Shown here: positions 26,867-33,053 of the stretch, piece after piece
Numbering within the stretch: position 1 is the first letter of the stretch
How the letters are laid out: the number at the start of each line of letters is the position of its first letter
Origin: Bacillota bacterium
Lineage (GTDB): Bacteria > Bacillota > Bacilli > Alicyclobacillales > SLC66
DNA length: 37,474 bases
Direction of reading: 5' to 3'
Assembly: GCA_026627155.1 (NCBI GenBank)
Contig: JAPNUJ010000019.1
Coordinates: 1-37,474, forward strand
Made by a program: the position numbers and the translations under genes
Notes under the pieces: generated by a model
Seen by the model: the letters and a program-made list of their open reading frames with translations, nothing else
The model's database searches: none
What the model was told of the DNA's origin: nothing

Positions 26867-27778
26867 TCACTTGTAGAAGCGGCGTGACCGTTGTTCCGGA
26901 TGCGACCGATAGTCATAGAGTTCAGCGCGGAGGTTCTCCGCCAGGACCCCTGCCCCGATCATGCGCGCAACAAATTCATAGTCCTCCGCCCCTTGGATCC
27001 TGCTCGTCGGTCCTCCAAATTGGTCAATGTGGCATCCCCGAACCATCATCGTGCCCACGCAGATGCAGTGACCGCCGTTTCGATACACAGCGCGGATGGC
27101 TCGCACGCCATGCACCAGCCACGTGGGCTTTTGCAAGGGGTCGATGCGGCCGGCAGACAGCACGCGATATCGCGTCCCGACGATGCCGATCGTCGGATGG
27201 GCGCGCAGATACGCCACCTGCCGGCGTATGCGGTCGACGTGGGAGAGGTCGTCCGAGTCTTGCAGGGCCACGTATTCGCCGCGGCTCATCGCTAGGCCAT
27301 CGGATAGGGCGCGAGCGTACCCTCCATTGGTGAGCCGGGTCACGAGTCGCACGCGGGCCTCCTTGTGGGGCGGCAACGATTGAATGAATCGCTTCACTTC
27401 CTTGACTGTATTGTCTGTGGAGGCATCGTCGACGACAATGAGTTCCCAGTTCGAGTAGCTTTGTTTGCTGATGCTCGCGAGGCATGCCCGAATGTAAGAC
27501 GCGCGGTTATAACAAGGGACGATCACGCTTACAAGTCCTTTCACGCGCTGTGTAGGGCGCGGTGACACGCGCTTTGACACGCGCCCTGCCGCGACGCTCT
27601 CTGTTTGGCGACCCTCACGCGCAGGCAAGGTGCAGGATCGTTTGCCTGTGGGATTTGTGGACAGACGGACCCATTGGGGCACGGCGGTTGCGGCCTTCCA
27701 CGGCTTCCTCGGCTTCCACGGCTTCCTCGCGTTCGTCGCCATCCTTGGCTGCCTCGCCTTCTTCGCCAGCCTGTGCAT
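26867..27778 (-). CDS. Family 2 glycosyltransferase with basic N-terminal extension
   Basis: The product is 303 residues. The GT-A domain starts near 83 (VSVIVPCYNRASYIRACL), with ELIVVDDASTDNT (112-124), the metal-binding DSD at 174-176 in ALQDSDDLSHVDRI, and GAEDYEFVARM near the acceptor site. It transfers a sugar from a nucleotide donor, probably to a surface or spore-coat glycan (inference). The first 80 residues are very basic, unlike usual GT2 proteins, and contain a duplicated KPWK segment encoded by an 18-bp repeat. The ATG at 27778 has AGGAGG ten bases upstream, which supports the long form. A GTG near V83 with AAAGGA upstream is an alternative short start. The GT4 gene is divergent. 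Confidence 0.85.
   Translation of the reverse strand: MHRLAKKARQPRMATNARKPWKPRKPWKAATAVPQWVRLSTNPTGKRSCTLPAREGRQTESVAAGRVSKRVSPRPTQRVKGLVSVIVPCYNRASYIRACLASISKQSYSNWELIVVDDASTDNTVKEVKRFIQSLPPHKEARVRLVTRLTNGGYARALSDGLAMSRGEYVALQDSDDLSHVDRIRRQVAYLRAHPTIGIVGTRYRVLSAGRIDPLQKPTWLVHGVRAIRAVYRNGGHCICVGTMMVRGCHIDQFGGPTSRIQGAEDYEFVARMIGAGVLAENLRAELYDYRSHPEQRSRRFYK
27694..27728. repeat. 18-bp period direct duplication in the GT2 gene
   Basis: The 17 bases at 27694-27710 recur exactly at 27712-27728. The period of 18 keeps the frame and yields the doubled KPWK motif in the basic N-terminal extension of the GT2 protein. Confidence 0.85.
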
Positions 27779-27828
27779 CGTCGGGAAGCCTCCTGTCCAG
27801 AGCTGGATGGTCTCTTGAAATCCTTCTT

Positions 27829-27837
27829 GTTATACCA
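27829..27837 (-). promoter_or_regulatory. Extended -10 promoter for the GT2 gene
   Basis: On the minus strand TGGTATAAC fits an extended -10 element about 50 bp before the long-form ATG at 27778. This supports the long N-terminus. Confidence 0.5.
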
Positions 27838-27849
27838 TGTGCGCCGAGA

Positions 27850-27887
27850 GCCCGTCCGGGAACAGCGGATGCCGTGCCCGGACGGGC
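27850..27887. repeat. 11-bp perfect inverted repeat between divergent glycosyltransferase genes
   Basis: Arms GCCCGTCCGGG (27850-27860) and its complement (27877-27887) with a 16-base spacer lie just upstream of the GT2 -10 element, where the -35 region would be. There is no T-run on either side, so an operator or structured leader is more likely than a terminator. The rest of 27888-28074 shows no clear feature apart from the GT4 ribosome site. Confidence 0.65.
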
Positions 27888-28074
27888 CCAACAAGGGCGC
27901 CACCGCCTGTCTTGAGGCGCGCGTGGGGTGTTATCGGTACAGTTGACGGGGACAGGCGTGACCTTGACCGCATACCTTGTAACAACGCGCCGGGGATTTG
28001 ACCTGAGATTCGACAACGCGTGTGCAATCGCTTGTGTTGCGGCATGTAATGAGTCATCAGGGAGGGAATGCGCT

Positions 28075-29136
28075 GTGAAAAAGGTGCTGCTTATGATTCA
28101 TCGGCTGCTGCAAGGCGGCGGAACAGAAACGCACGTGCGTCTGCTCGCCAGCCGATTGGTTAGGGCAGGCTGGGAGGTTGGTCTGTTTACGGCAGGTGGC
28201 CCATGGGCTCCATCGCTGCGCGCCAAGGGCGTGCATGTGTACATCGATGACCGCACGGACGGCGAACGTCTGGCTTCCTTGAAAAGATTGCTGGCTCGGG
28301 AAGAGTATCAAGTGGTCCATGCTCACGATGGCAACAGTTGTCGGTTGGCCGCCCAGTTGCCGCGCAACCGCGTCAAAGTGGTGATGACGATTCACGGCGA
28401 CTACATGTTCGATGGAGCCGTGAAGGAAGCGGCGAGACGCGCTGATGCCGTCCTGGTGGTGTCCCCGGAACTCGCGCAAATGGCCAGAAAAGCGCGCATT
28501 GCCCCCGGTAAAATCAAAGAGGTCGCCAACGGCATTTCTACGCATGTGTTTTATCCGGGACGAGTGAGTCGGCTGCGGTCGCCTCGTGGTATTGAACCTG
28601 ATGCGTTTGTGATCGGGTATGCAGGGCGTTTCACGTACGCGAAGGCCGCGTTGGGCACGCGGGTGATCGACGCGCTCGTGCCTTATTTGGCCGCCCACAA
28701 AAACGTCAGACTTCTCGTGGCCGGACGGGAGTCGTTGGACGTGGTCACCGTTCGACACCGTCGCGTGCGGATTCTAGGTCACGTTGACGATATGGCTTCG
28801 TTCTACCGAGCGTGCGATGTGGTCGTTGGAACGGGTCGCGTTGCCCTTGAATCAGCTGCCTGTGGCATCCCTACCATCGCGGTAGGCGAGGTGCGCCTGA
28901 TTGGTCGACTCCTCCCAAAAACACTGGATCAAGCGGCGATGTCCAACTTCGGCGATCACGGAGCGCGTGCCATTCCCTGGCGCACAGCTGAACTCCTGGC
29001 CGCCGTGGATCATGTTCGGCGGGAGCGGAGTGTAGCGTTGCGGGATGCTCGCCAACTTTGCACGCGCGTTCGTCAAAAATTCTCGGCCAACCAGATGATC
29101 CGGGAAATTCAACAGGTCTATCACAAGCTGGCCTGA
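28075..29136 (+). CDS. Family 4 glycosyltransferase
   Basis: The product is 353 residues with a GT-B fold. The N-terminal domain has MIHRLLQGGGTETHVRLLASRL (7-28), where the Gly-rich loop faces the donor, then VVHAHDGNS and a MTIHGDY segment. The C-terminal domain has FVIGYAGRFTYAKA and LESAACGIPTIAVGEV with the family's E-x7-E-like donor site shifted (GTGRVALESAACG). It retains sugar nucleotide transfer features; the acceptor is unknown. GTG at 28075 is chosen because CAGGGAGGG lies upstream; the frame open from 27928 has no site. It is divergent from the GT2 gene, and both may decorate the same surface glycan (inference). Confidence 0.88.
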   Translation: MKKVLLMIHRLLQGGGTETHVRLLASRLVRAGWEVGLFTAGGPWAPSLRAKGVHVYIDDRTDGERLASLKRLLAREEYQVVHAHDGNSCRLAAQLPRNRVKVVMTIHGDYMFDGAVKEAARRADAVLVVSPELAQMARKARIAPGKIKEVANGISTHVFYPGRVSRLRSPRGIEPDAFVIGYAGRFTYAKAALGTRVIDALVPYLAAHKNVRLLVAGRESLDVVTVRHRRVRILGHVDDMASFYRACDVVVGTGRVALESAACGIPTIAVGEVRLIGRLLPKTLDQAAMSNFGDHGARAIPWRTAELLAAVDHVRRERSVALRDARQLCTRVRQKFSANQMIREIQQVYHKLA

Positions 29137-29137
29137 A

Positions 29138-29169
29138 ACTTCTTTTGAAACGTTCAGAAGTGGTATACT
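29138..29169 (+). promoter_or_regulatory. Extended -10 promoter with overlapping nested dyad before the cobQ cluster
   Basis: TGGTATACT at 29161-29169 is an extended -10 element. Immediately upstream, ACTTCT (29138-29143) pairs with AGAAGT (29156-29161), and TGAA (29146-29149) with TTCA (29153-29156). The dyad spans the -35 region and touches the -10, as an operator would. It starts two bases after the GT4 stop codon. Confidence 0.55.
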
Positions 29170-29275
29170 TTTCATAAATAACAGAAACGAGTCGCACGCG
29201 GACCCCATTCGACAAAAGGTCCCTGGATTCGAACAAGGAAGCCGTGTCGCTCCCGGAGAACAGTAAGAGGAGACA

Positions 29276-29302
29276 ATGGCGCCTTGGAGGGTCTGCTCAT
29301 GA
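29276..29302 (+). CDS. Possible 8-codon leader minicistron (MAPWRVCS)
   Basis: An ATG at 29276 follows AAGAGGAG (29265-29272) and opens an eight-codon frame ending in TGA at 29300-29302. Its stop overlaps the ATG of the next gene (ATGA), and the ribosome site of that gene lies inside it. It could couple or gate translation of the cobQ cluster. The three-base spacing is short, so this is tentative. Confidence 0.35.
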   Translation: MAPWRVCS

Positions 29303-29652
29303 AGGTGGAATTCGGACGGATGTTACGTGAGTTGGACTACCTCACGGAGTTGCGCGTCGTTCTGTGGGAACGTGTGCACCTGCGCGACGAACGAGTCGCA
29401 GGCGCGCTAGGACGGAGAAACACGTCTGAAGGCGAAGCACCTCCGGAATCGCCGGAGCTACCGCAGTTGCCGGGTCAGCCACTGCCGAGCTACTGGACGG
29501 CGGAGACGACGGCGTCCTCGCGCCCTGTCGTGGTGACATCTGCATCGGGCGCGCTCCCCACCCCGGTTGGGAGCAGGCTCCGCACAGGCACCGTCGATCC
29601 CGGGGCTGTTGTCCTTGGGACGTGCTCGGTTGGACAGGGGGAGGCCGGATGA
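29299..29652 (+). CDS. 117-residue protein of unknown function, coupled to cobQ
   Basis: I do not recognise this product. The first 45 residues look like a charged helical segment (MLRELDYLTELRVVLWERVHLRDERVAG). The rest is Pro/Ser/Thr/Gly rich and probably disordered. The start has GGAGGG seven bases upstream. The stop overlaps the cobQ ATG by four bases (ATGA at 29649-29652), so ribosomes finishing here can restart on cobQ. It may be a genuine partner of corrinoid synthesis or only a translated leader; low-complexity composition leaves this open. About 160 bp separate it from the GT4 gene, with an extended -10 promoter between them. Confidence 0.5.
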   Translation: MKVEFGRMLRELDYLTELRVVLWERVHLRDERVAGALGRRNTSEGEAPPESPELPQLPGQPLPSYWTAETTASSRPVVVTSASGALPTPVGSRLRTGTVDPGAVVLGTCSVGQGEAG

Positions 29653-31265
29653 CGGTCGGACAAAAGCAGGGTTCGCGACTTCGCAGCCTGATGATTCTTG
29701 GCACCTCGTCTGGTGTCGGCAAGAGCGTTCTCTCTACAGGTCTCTGCCGAATCTTCGCCCAGGATGGCTATGCCGTCGTACCCTTTAAAAGCCAAAACAT
29801 GTCTCTCAACTCGGCGGTCACGCCATCTGGCGCCGAGATCGGACGAGCTCAGGCGGTGCAGGCGGAGGCCGCAGGTGTGGCGCCCTCTGAGCACATGAAC
29901 CCGGTCTTGTTGAAGCCGACTGGAGACATGCGCTCGCAAGTGATCGTTCAGGGAAAGGTGTATGGCAACCTGGCGGCGCGAGAGTATTTTCGGTCAGGCA
30001 AGGCGCGTTTGTGGGAGGCGGTTCAAGAATCATACCGCTCTCTGCGCGAGAGCAGCGATATGGTGGTGATCGAAGGGGCAGGAAGCCCGGTGGAATTGAA
30101 CCTCAAAGACCGGGATATCGCCAATCTGCGCGTGGCGCAGATGGCCGACGCCGCGGTCATTCTGGTGGCCGACATCGATCGCGGTGGGGTATTTGCCTCC
30201 GTGCTGGGCACGCTGTTATTGATGGAACCGCATGAGCGTGAACGGGTTCGTGGCATCCTGATCAATCGCTTTCGAGGGGATCCGGCGCTGTTCGAGGACG
30301 GAGCAAAACTGCTGGAGGCGCGCGCAGGCATTCCGGTCCTGGGGGTCATCCCGTACCTGTCGGACCTGCGTATCGATGAAGAAGATTCGGCCTCCCTCTC
30401 GGCAGACCGTTATCGCAGCGGTCGACGCTTTGCGGACGGGCGTCCGAGGGTCCGCATCGGTGTGGTGAGAGTGCCGCACATGGCCAATTTTACAGACATC
30501 GATTCGCTTTACCTTGAAGAGGATGTAGAGATCATCTGGGCGGAATCGACGAGCGCGTTGGACGATGTGGACGCTGTTGTATTGCCTGGCAGCAAGAACA
30601 CGATCGACGACCTCCTCTGGTTACAGCGAGTGGGGCTCGATCAAGCGGTTCGAGGGGCGTGCAAGAATGGGGCGACTATCCTTGGCATTTGCGGCGGGTT
30701 TCAGATGATGGGGGCCTCTGTACACGATCCGACCGGGGTGGAGTCATCTGTTGGCGAAGCGCAAGGTCTTGGCTTGCATGACGGCATCACAGTCATGCTG
30801 GGCGAAAAACGCACGGTGTTGGTGTCAGGCCAACTGGAGGGGCCTTTCAGGGGGGTGCCCGTGTCCGGCTACGAGATTCACATGGGCGAGACGCGCGGGA
30901 TCTCCGTGTCCGATGCCTTTTGTGTACTACAAGTAGGTGCCGCGAGCAAGGCCGCCGTGGTTCGGTCGATCGGGCCTGGATCCCCGGCATCTCAACCGGT
31001 TTCACTGGAAACGGCAGATGAGGCTCATCAGGACGGTTTCGTGTCCCCGGACGGTCGTATCATTGGAACCTATCTGCATGGGATCCTCGACAACGACGCA
31101 TTTCGCATGGCGTGGCTGAATGGACTGCGCCGGCGACGAGACCTCCCGGAGGCTGTGAGCACCATCTCGGCACGCGATCTGCGAGACGCCGAATATGACC
31201 GTGTCGCAGCCGTCATGCGCGATCATATGGACATTCCTCTGATGTATCGTCTCCTCGAGACATGA
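29649..31265 (+). CDS. cobQ: Cobyric acid synthase
   Basis: CobQ (CbiP) amidates four side-chain carboxyls of adenosylcobyrinic acid a,c-diamide with glutamine and ATP, a late step in adenosylcobalamin synthesis. The product is 538 residues. The N-terminal synthetase domain starts with the ATP loop GTSSGVGKS (18-26), then FKSQNMSLNS, EGAGSPVELNL and DIDRGGVFAS. The C-terminal glutamine amidotransferase domain has the nucleophile C348 in GICGGFQMMG and H411 in YEIHMGET, with GTYLHGIL near the end. GGGGGAGG lies upstream of the ATG. No other cobalamin genes are in the window, so it stands apart from the rest of the pathway. Confidence 0.95.
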   Translation: MTVGQKQGSRLRSLMILGTSSGVGKSVLSTGLCRIFAQDGYAVVPFKSQNMSLNSAVTPSGAEIGRAQAVQAEAAGVAPSEHMNPVLLKPTGDMRSQVIVQGKVYGNLAAREYFRSGKARLWEAVQESYRSLRESSDMVVIEGAGSPVELNLKDRDIANLRVAQMADAAVILVADIDRGGVFASVLGTLLLMEPHERERVRGILINRFRGDPALFEDGAKLLEARAGIPVLGVIPYLSDLRIDEEDSASLSADRYRSGRRFADGRPRVRIGVVRVPHMANFTDIDSLYLEEDVEIIWAESTSALDDVDAVVLPGSKNTIDDLLWLQRVGLDQAVRGACKNGATILGICGGFQMMGASVHDPTGVESSVGEAQGLGLHDGITVMLGEKRTVLVSGQLEGPFRGVPVSGYEIHMGETRGISVSDAFCVLQVGAASKAAVVRSIGPGSPASQPVSLETADEAHQDGFVSPDGRIIGTYLHGILDNDAFRMAWLNGLRRRRDLPEAVSTISARDLRDAEYDRVAAVMRDHMDIPLMYRLLET

Positions 31266-31516
31266 TGTCCGCCTCTGGCAGCCGCCACCTCGTGGACCAC
31301 ACGGACAGGCCTTCCCGGCGACGCGTGCGAGGATGGCGCGGGCAGACGGCTTCCTTCGACTGTTTGCGACGAGTGACTTGAAGAGACGGATGCAGCAAGA
31401 AGCCGTCTGCGTTCACCCAGCGGGTGGAGGCAGGGAGGATCGATCGTTTCATGGAATCACACCCTGAGTGCGGCTTTCTCTGTAGCGTACGGTTGCAGGA
31501 GGGGAAACGTGACTAG
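31266..31516. other. Non-coding stretch with a long-spaced inverted repeat
   Basis: The 340-bp gap between cobQ and the YceI gene shows no supported gene before the promoter at 31517. It holds a perfect 12-bp inverted repeat, GCAGACGGCTTC at 31342-31353 and its complement at 31399-31410, with a 45-base spacer. A minus-strand frame (31213-31452) covers it but overlaps cobQ and resembles no known protein. No T-run marks a cobQ terminator. Confidence 0.5.
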
Positions 31517-31545
31517 TTGACAATGGCAAGACCTAGCGGTATACT
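31517..31545 (+). promoter_or_regulatory. Sigma-A-type promoter of the YceI gene
   Basis: TTGACA (31517-31522) and TATACT (31540-31545) are separated by exactly 17 bp. This is the best promoter in the window and predicts high expression unless repressed. Confidence 0.87.
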
Positions 31546-31552
31546 TACGTCT

Positions 31553-31589
31553 GTTACTTGAATTTAATAAGCGAGTAAATCTTAGTAAC
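31553..31589. promoter_or_regulatory. AT-rich dyad in the YceI leader
   Basis: GTTACT (31553-31558) pairs with AGTAAC (31584-31589) around an AT-rich core (TTGAATTTAATAAG). It lies just after the predicted transcription start, where a repressor such as a MarR-type protein could bind (inference). No regulator gene is adjacent. Confidence 0.35.
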
Positions 31590-31605
31590 CCACGGAGGGA
31601 CGACC

Positions 31606-32139
31606 ATGGCCAAGAGCAAGTGGATTGTCGACACGATGCACAGCAGTGTGGATTTTTCAATCAGGCATATGATGATCGCGTCAGTCAAGGGCGCATTTCA
31701 TTCGTTTAGCGCTGAAGTCGAGGCGGATGCCCAGGATTTGACGACAGGTGAGATCGACTTTAGCATCGACGTCGCCAGCATCGACACGCGCAACGCGGAT
31801 CGCGACAACCACCTCAAGTCTGCCGACTTCTTTGATGCTGAAAATCATCCAAAGATCACGTTTCGCTCGACCAACATTCAGAAAAAGGCTGATGGACAGT
31901 ACAGCGTGACGGGCGATATGACGATTCGTGGAATCACCCGCAGCGAGACGTTCGACGTGACATTTGAGGGCGAAGGCACAGATCCGTATGGGAATGAAAA
32001 AGCCGGATTCAGCGTCGAGGGAAGTGTCAAGCGCAGCGACTTTGGACTCACCTACAATGCAGCACTTGAGACCGGCGGTGTGCTGATTGGGGATCAGGTG
32101 AAGTTCTCGGTCTCGATCGAGGCAGCCAAGGCGAAGTAA
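31606..32139 (+). CDS. YceI-like lipocalin-fold protein
   Basis: The product is 177 residues and fits the YceI family, beta-barrels that bind polyisoprenoid or amide lipids: WIVDTMHSSVDFSIRHMMIASVKGAF (6-31), DVASIDTRNADRDNHLKSADFFD and RSDFGLTYNAALETGGVLIGDQVKF. No signal peptide is present, so it is cytoplasmic, as in many Gram-positive members. GGAGGG is seven bases before the ATG. It has its own strong promoter upstream and a strong terminator downstream, so it is transcribed alone. Its exact role is unknown; relatives are often induced by solvent, acid or redox stress. Confidence 0.93.
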   Translation: MAKSKWIVDTMHSSVDFSIRHMMIASVKGAFHSFSAEVEADAQDLTTGEIDFSIDVASIDTRNADRDNHLKSADFFDAENHPKITFRSTNIQKKADGQYSVTGDMTIRGITRSETFDVTFEGEGTDPYGNEKAGFSVEGSVKRSDFGLTYNAALETGGVLIGDQVKFSVSIEAAKAK

Positions 32140-32175
32140 GGCGGGCAGCATAGTTTTTGCACCGAGTGGCAAGCA

Positions 32176-32212
32176 AGACGAACTCCCCGCAAGGGGGCTT
32201 CGTCTGTTTTTT
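32176..32212 (+). terminator. Rho-independent terminator of the YceI gene
   Basis: A hairpin with a 7-bp outer stem (AGACGAA / TTCGTCT) and a GC-rich inner stem closed by a GCAA loop is followed by six T. It lies 36 bp past the YceI stop and isolates the next region. Confidence 0.92.
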
Positions 32213-32288
32213 GTGCCGGGCCAGGAGATGGCGGAAGCGGCGGGCGACGGGCACGGTTATTGACGTGCGCCGAACTATATTGGAAGAT

Positions 32289-32352
32289 GGACGGTAGAGT
32301 GGCGCTGTCGCGCCACCGTCCGCGGGAAGAATAAGCGGCTGCGCCGTTATTC
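32289..32352. repeat. Left 64-bp inverted repeat flanking the Nudix gene
   Basis: The arm contains two imperfect palindromes. Hairpin A (32289-32321) has a 7-bp outer stem (GGACGGT / ACCGTCC), a 5-base bulge, a GGCGC/GCGCC inner stem and a 4-base loop. Seven bases follow (GCGGGAA). Hairpin B (32329-32352) has stems GAATAA/TTATTC and CGGC/GCCG with one bulged base. Its reverse complement recurs at 32957-33020 with 53 of 64 identical bases (hand count). Confidence 0.85.
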
Positions 32353-32354
32353 GG

Positions 32355-32371
32355 GGACGGTAGAGTGGCGC
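32355..32371 (+). repeat. 17-bp exact partial copy of the left repeat
   Basis: GGACGGTAGAGTGGCGC at 32355-32371 repeats the first 17 bases of hairpin A (32289-32305) exactly, in the same direction, two bases after hairpin B ends. It is only half of hairpin A and runs into the ribosome site of the Nudix gene, so the array may once have been longer. Confidence 0.85.
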
Positions 32372-32383
32372 GGGGGTGAAGGA

Positions 32384-32962
32384 ATGTCGGCGCTATTCTG
32401 TATGAAGTGTGGGCACGGGTTGGAGTGGCGGACAGTGGACGGCACGTTACGCCAGGCGTGCCCTGCCTGTAATTTTGTGCATTGGGGAGATTTCAGCATC
32501 GGCGTCGGGGCGCTGGTGCTCCGAGACGGCGCCTTGTTGCTCGTCCGTCGGAAGCAGGATCCTGGCAAGGGTCTCTGGACGAACCCGGGAGGGTACGCGG
32601 AGCAAGCCGAACCGCTCTCCGAGACCGTGGTGCGCGAGGTGTATGAGGAGACTGGGATCCGAGCCATGGCCCGCGAGATTGTGGCTGTCAGGGATTTGAC
32701 GCGCAGTGTGCATAATCTTTACGTCGTGTTTGCCATGGACTATGTGGAGGGCACAGCCACCCCGGACGGTGTGGAAGTAGACGATGCAGGGTTCTTCACG
32801 CCGCAACAGATGGCGGATATGCCAGTGGCCGGTCTCACACGTTGGTTGGTCGACGTGGCGTGGTCGCGGGAAGGTCCCGGACTGCGGCCCGATCACCACG
32901 AGCACGTCAATGCACAGCACAACGAACTTTATCGCTCCTGGCAGCGGGACTATCCAGAATAA
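32384..32962 (+). CDS. Nudix hydrolase with N-terminal zinc ribbon
   Basis: The product is 192 residues. Four cysteines (6, 9, 26, 29; CMKC and CPAC) form a zinc ribbon like that of NADH pyrophosphatases. The Nudix box is complete at 70-92, G-x5-E-x7-REVYEETGI, so the metal-binding and catalytic glutamates are kept. The enzyme should hydrolyse a nucleoside diphosphate linked to another group; substrate unknown. The ribosome site GGGGGTGA lies just downstream of the 17-bp partial repeat. The TAA stop (32960-32962) is made from the GAATAA of the right inverted repeat, so the repeat supplies the gene's end. The C-terminus after 160 is His/Asn rich. Confidence 0.92.
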   Translation: MSALFCMKCGHGLEWRTVDGTLRQACPACNFVHWGDFSIGVGALVLRDGALLLVRRKQDPGKGLWTNPGGYAEQAEPLSETVVREVYEETGIRAMAREIVAVRDLTRSVHNLYVVFAMDYVEGTATPDGVEVDDAGFFTPQQMADMPVAGLTRWLVDVAWSREGPGLRPDHHEHVNAQHNELYRSWQRDYPE

Positions 32963-33020
32963 CGACGCAGCCGATTATTCTTCTGGCAGACGGTGGCGCG
33001 AGAGCGCCATGTCACCGTCT
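32957..33020. repeat. Right 64-bp inverted repeat flanking the Nudix gene
   Basis: Read on the plus strand the order is reversed: hairpin B (32957-32980), seven bases (TTCTGGC), hairpin A (32988-33020). The first base overlaps the Nudix coding end. Against the left arm, the outermost pair of hairpin A changes from G-C to A-T with pairing kept, the stems are otherwise nearly identical, and differences sit in the bulge, loop and linker. The arm ends 33 bp before the GH3 start. Confidence 0.85.
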
Positions 33021-33053
33021 AAAGGGAATCGGAAGCCGGAATGGGGCGAACAG

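Noticed and set aside
29220-29245. Minus-strand tRNA T-arm-like sequence (GTTCGAATCC)
   Set aside because: The T-loop matches, but no CCA end, acceptor stem or anticodon arm can be built around it.
29170-29298. Cobalamin riboswitch upstream of cobQ
   Set aside because: The leader is of limited length and lacks the conserved B12-box and core sequences; not supported by eye.
31213-31452. 79-codon minus-strand frame between cobQ and the YceI gene
   Set aside because: It has a passable ribosome site but overlaps the cobQ end, has arginine-rich random-looking composition and contains both arms of the inverted repeat; not enough to call a gene.
32263-32281. Possible promoter (TTGACG and TATATT) upstream of the left inverted repeat
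   Set aside because: The spacing is about 10 bp, too short for a sigma-A promoter; no other arrangement is convincing.
32280-33030. Target-site duplication around the Nudix cassette
   Set aside because: The bases just outside the two arms do not match each other, so insertion by a standard transposase cannot be claimed from this sequence.
32784-33053. Longer 5' form of the GH3 gene, starting at 32784 or 33009
   Set aside because: The extension overlaps the Nudix gene and the right inverted repeat, lacks a ribosome site, and GH3 homology begins at about 33054.
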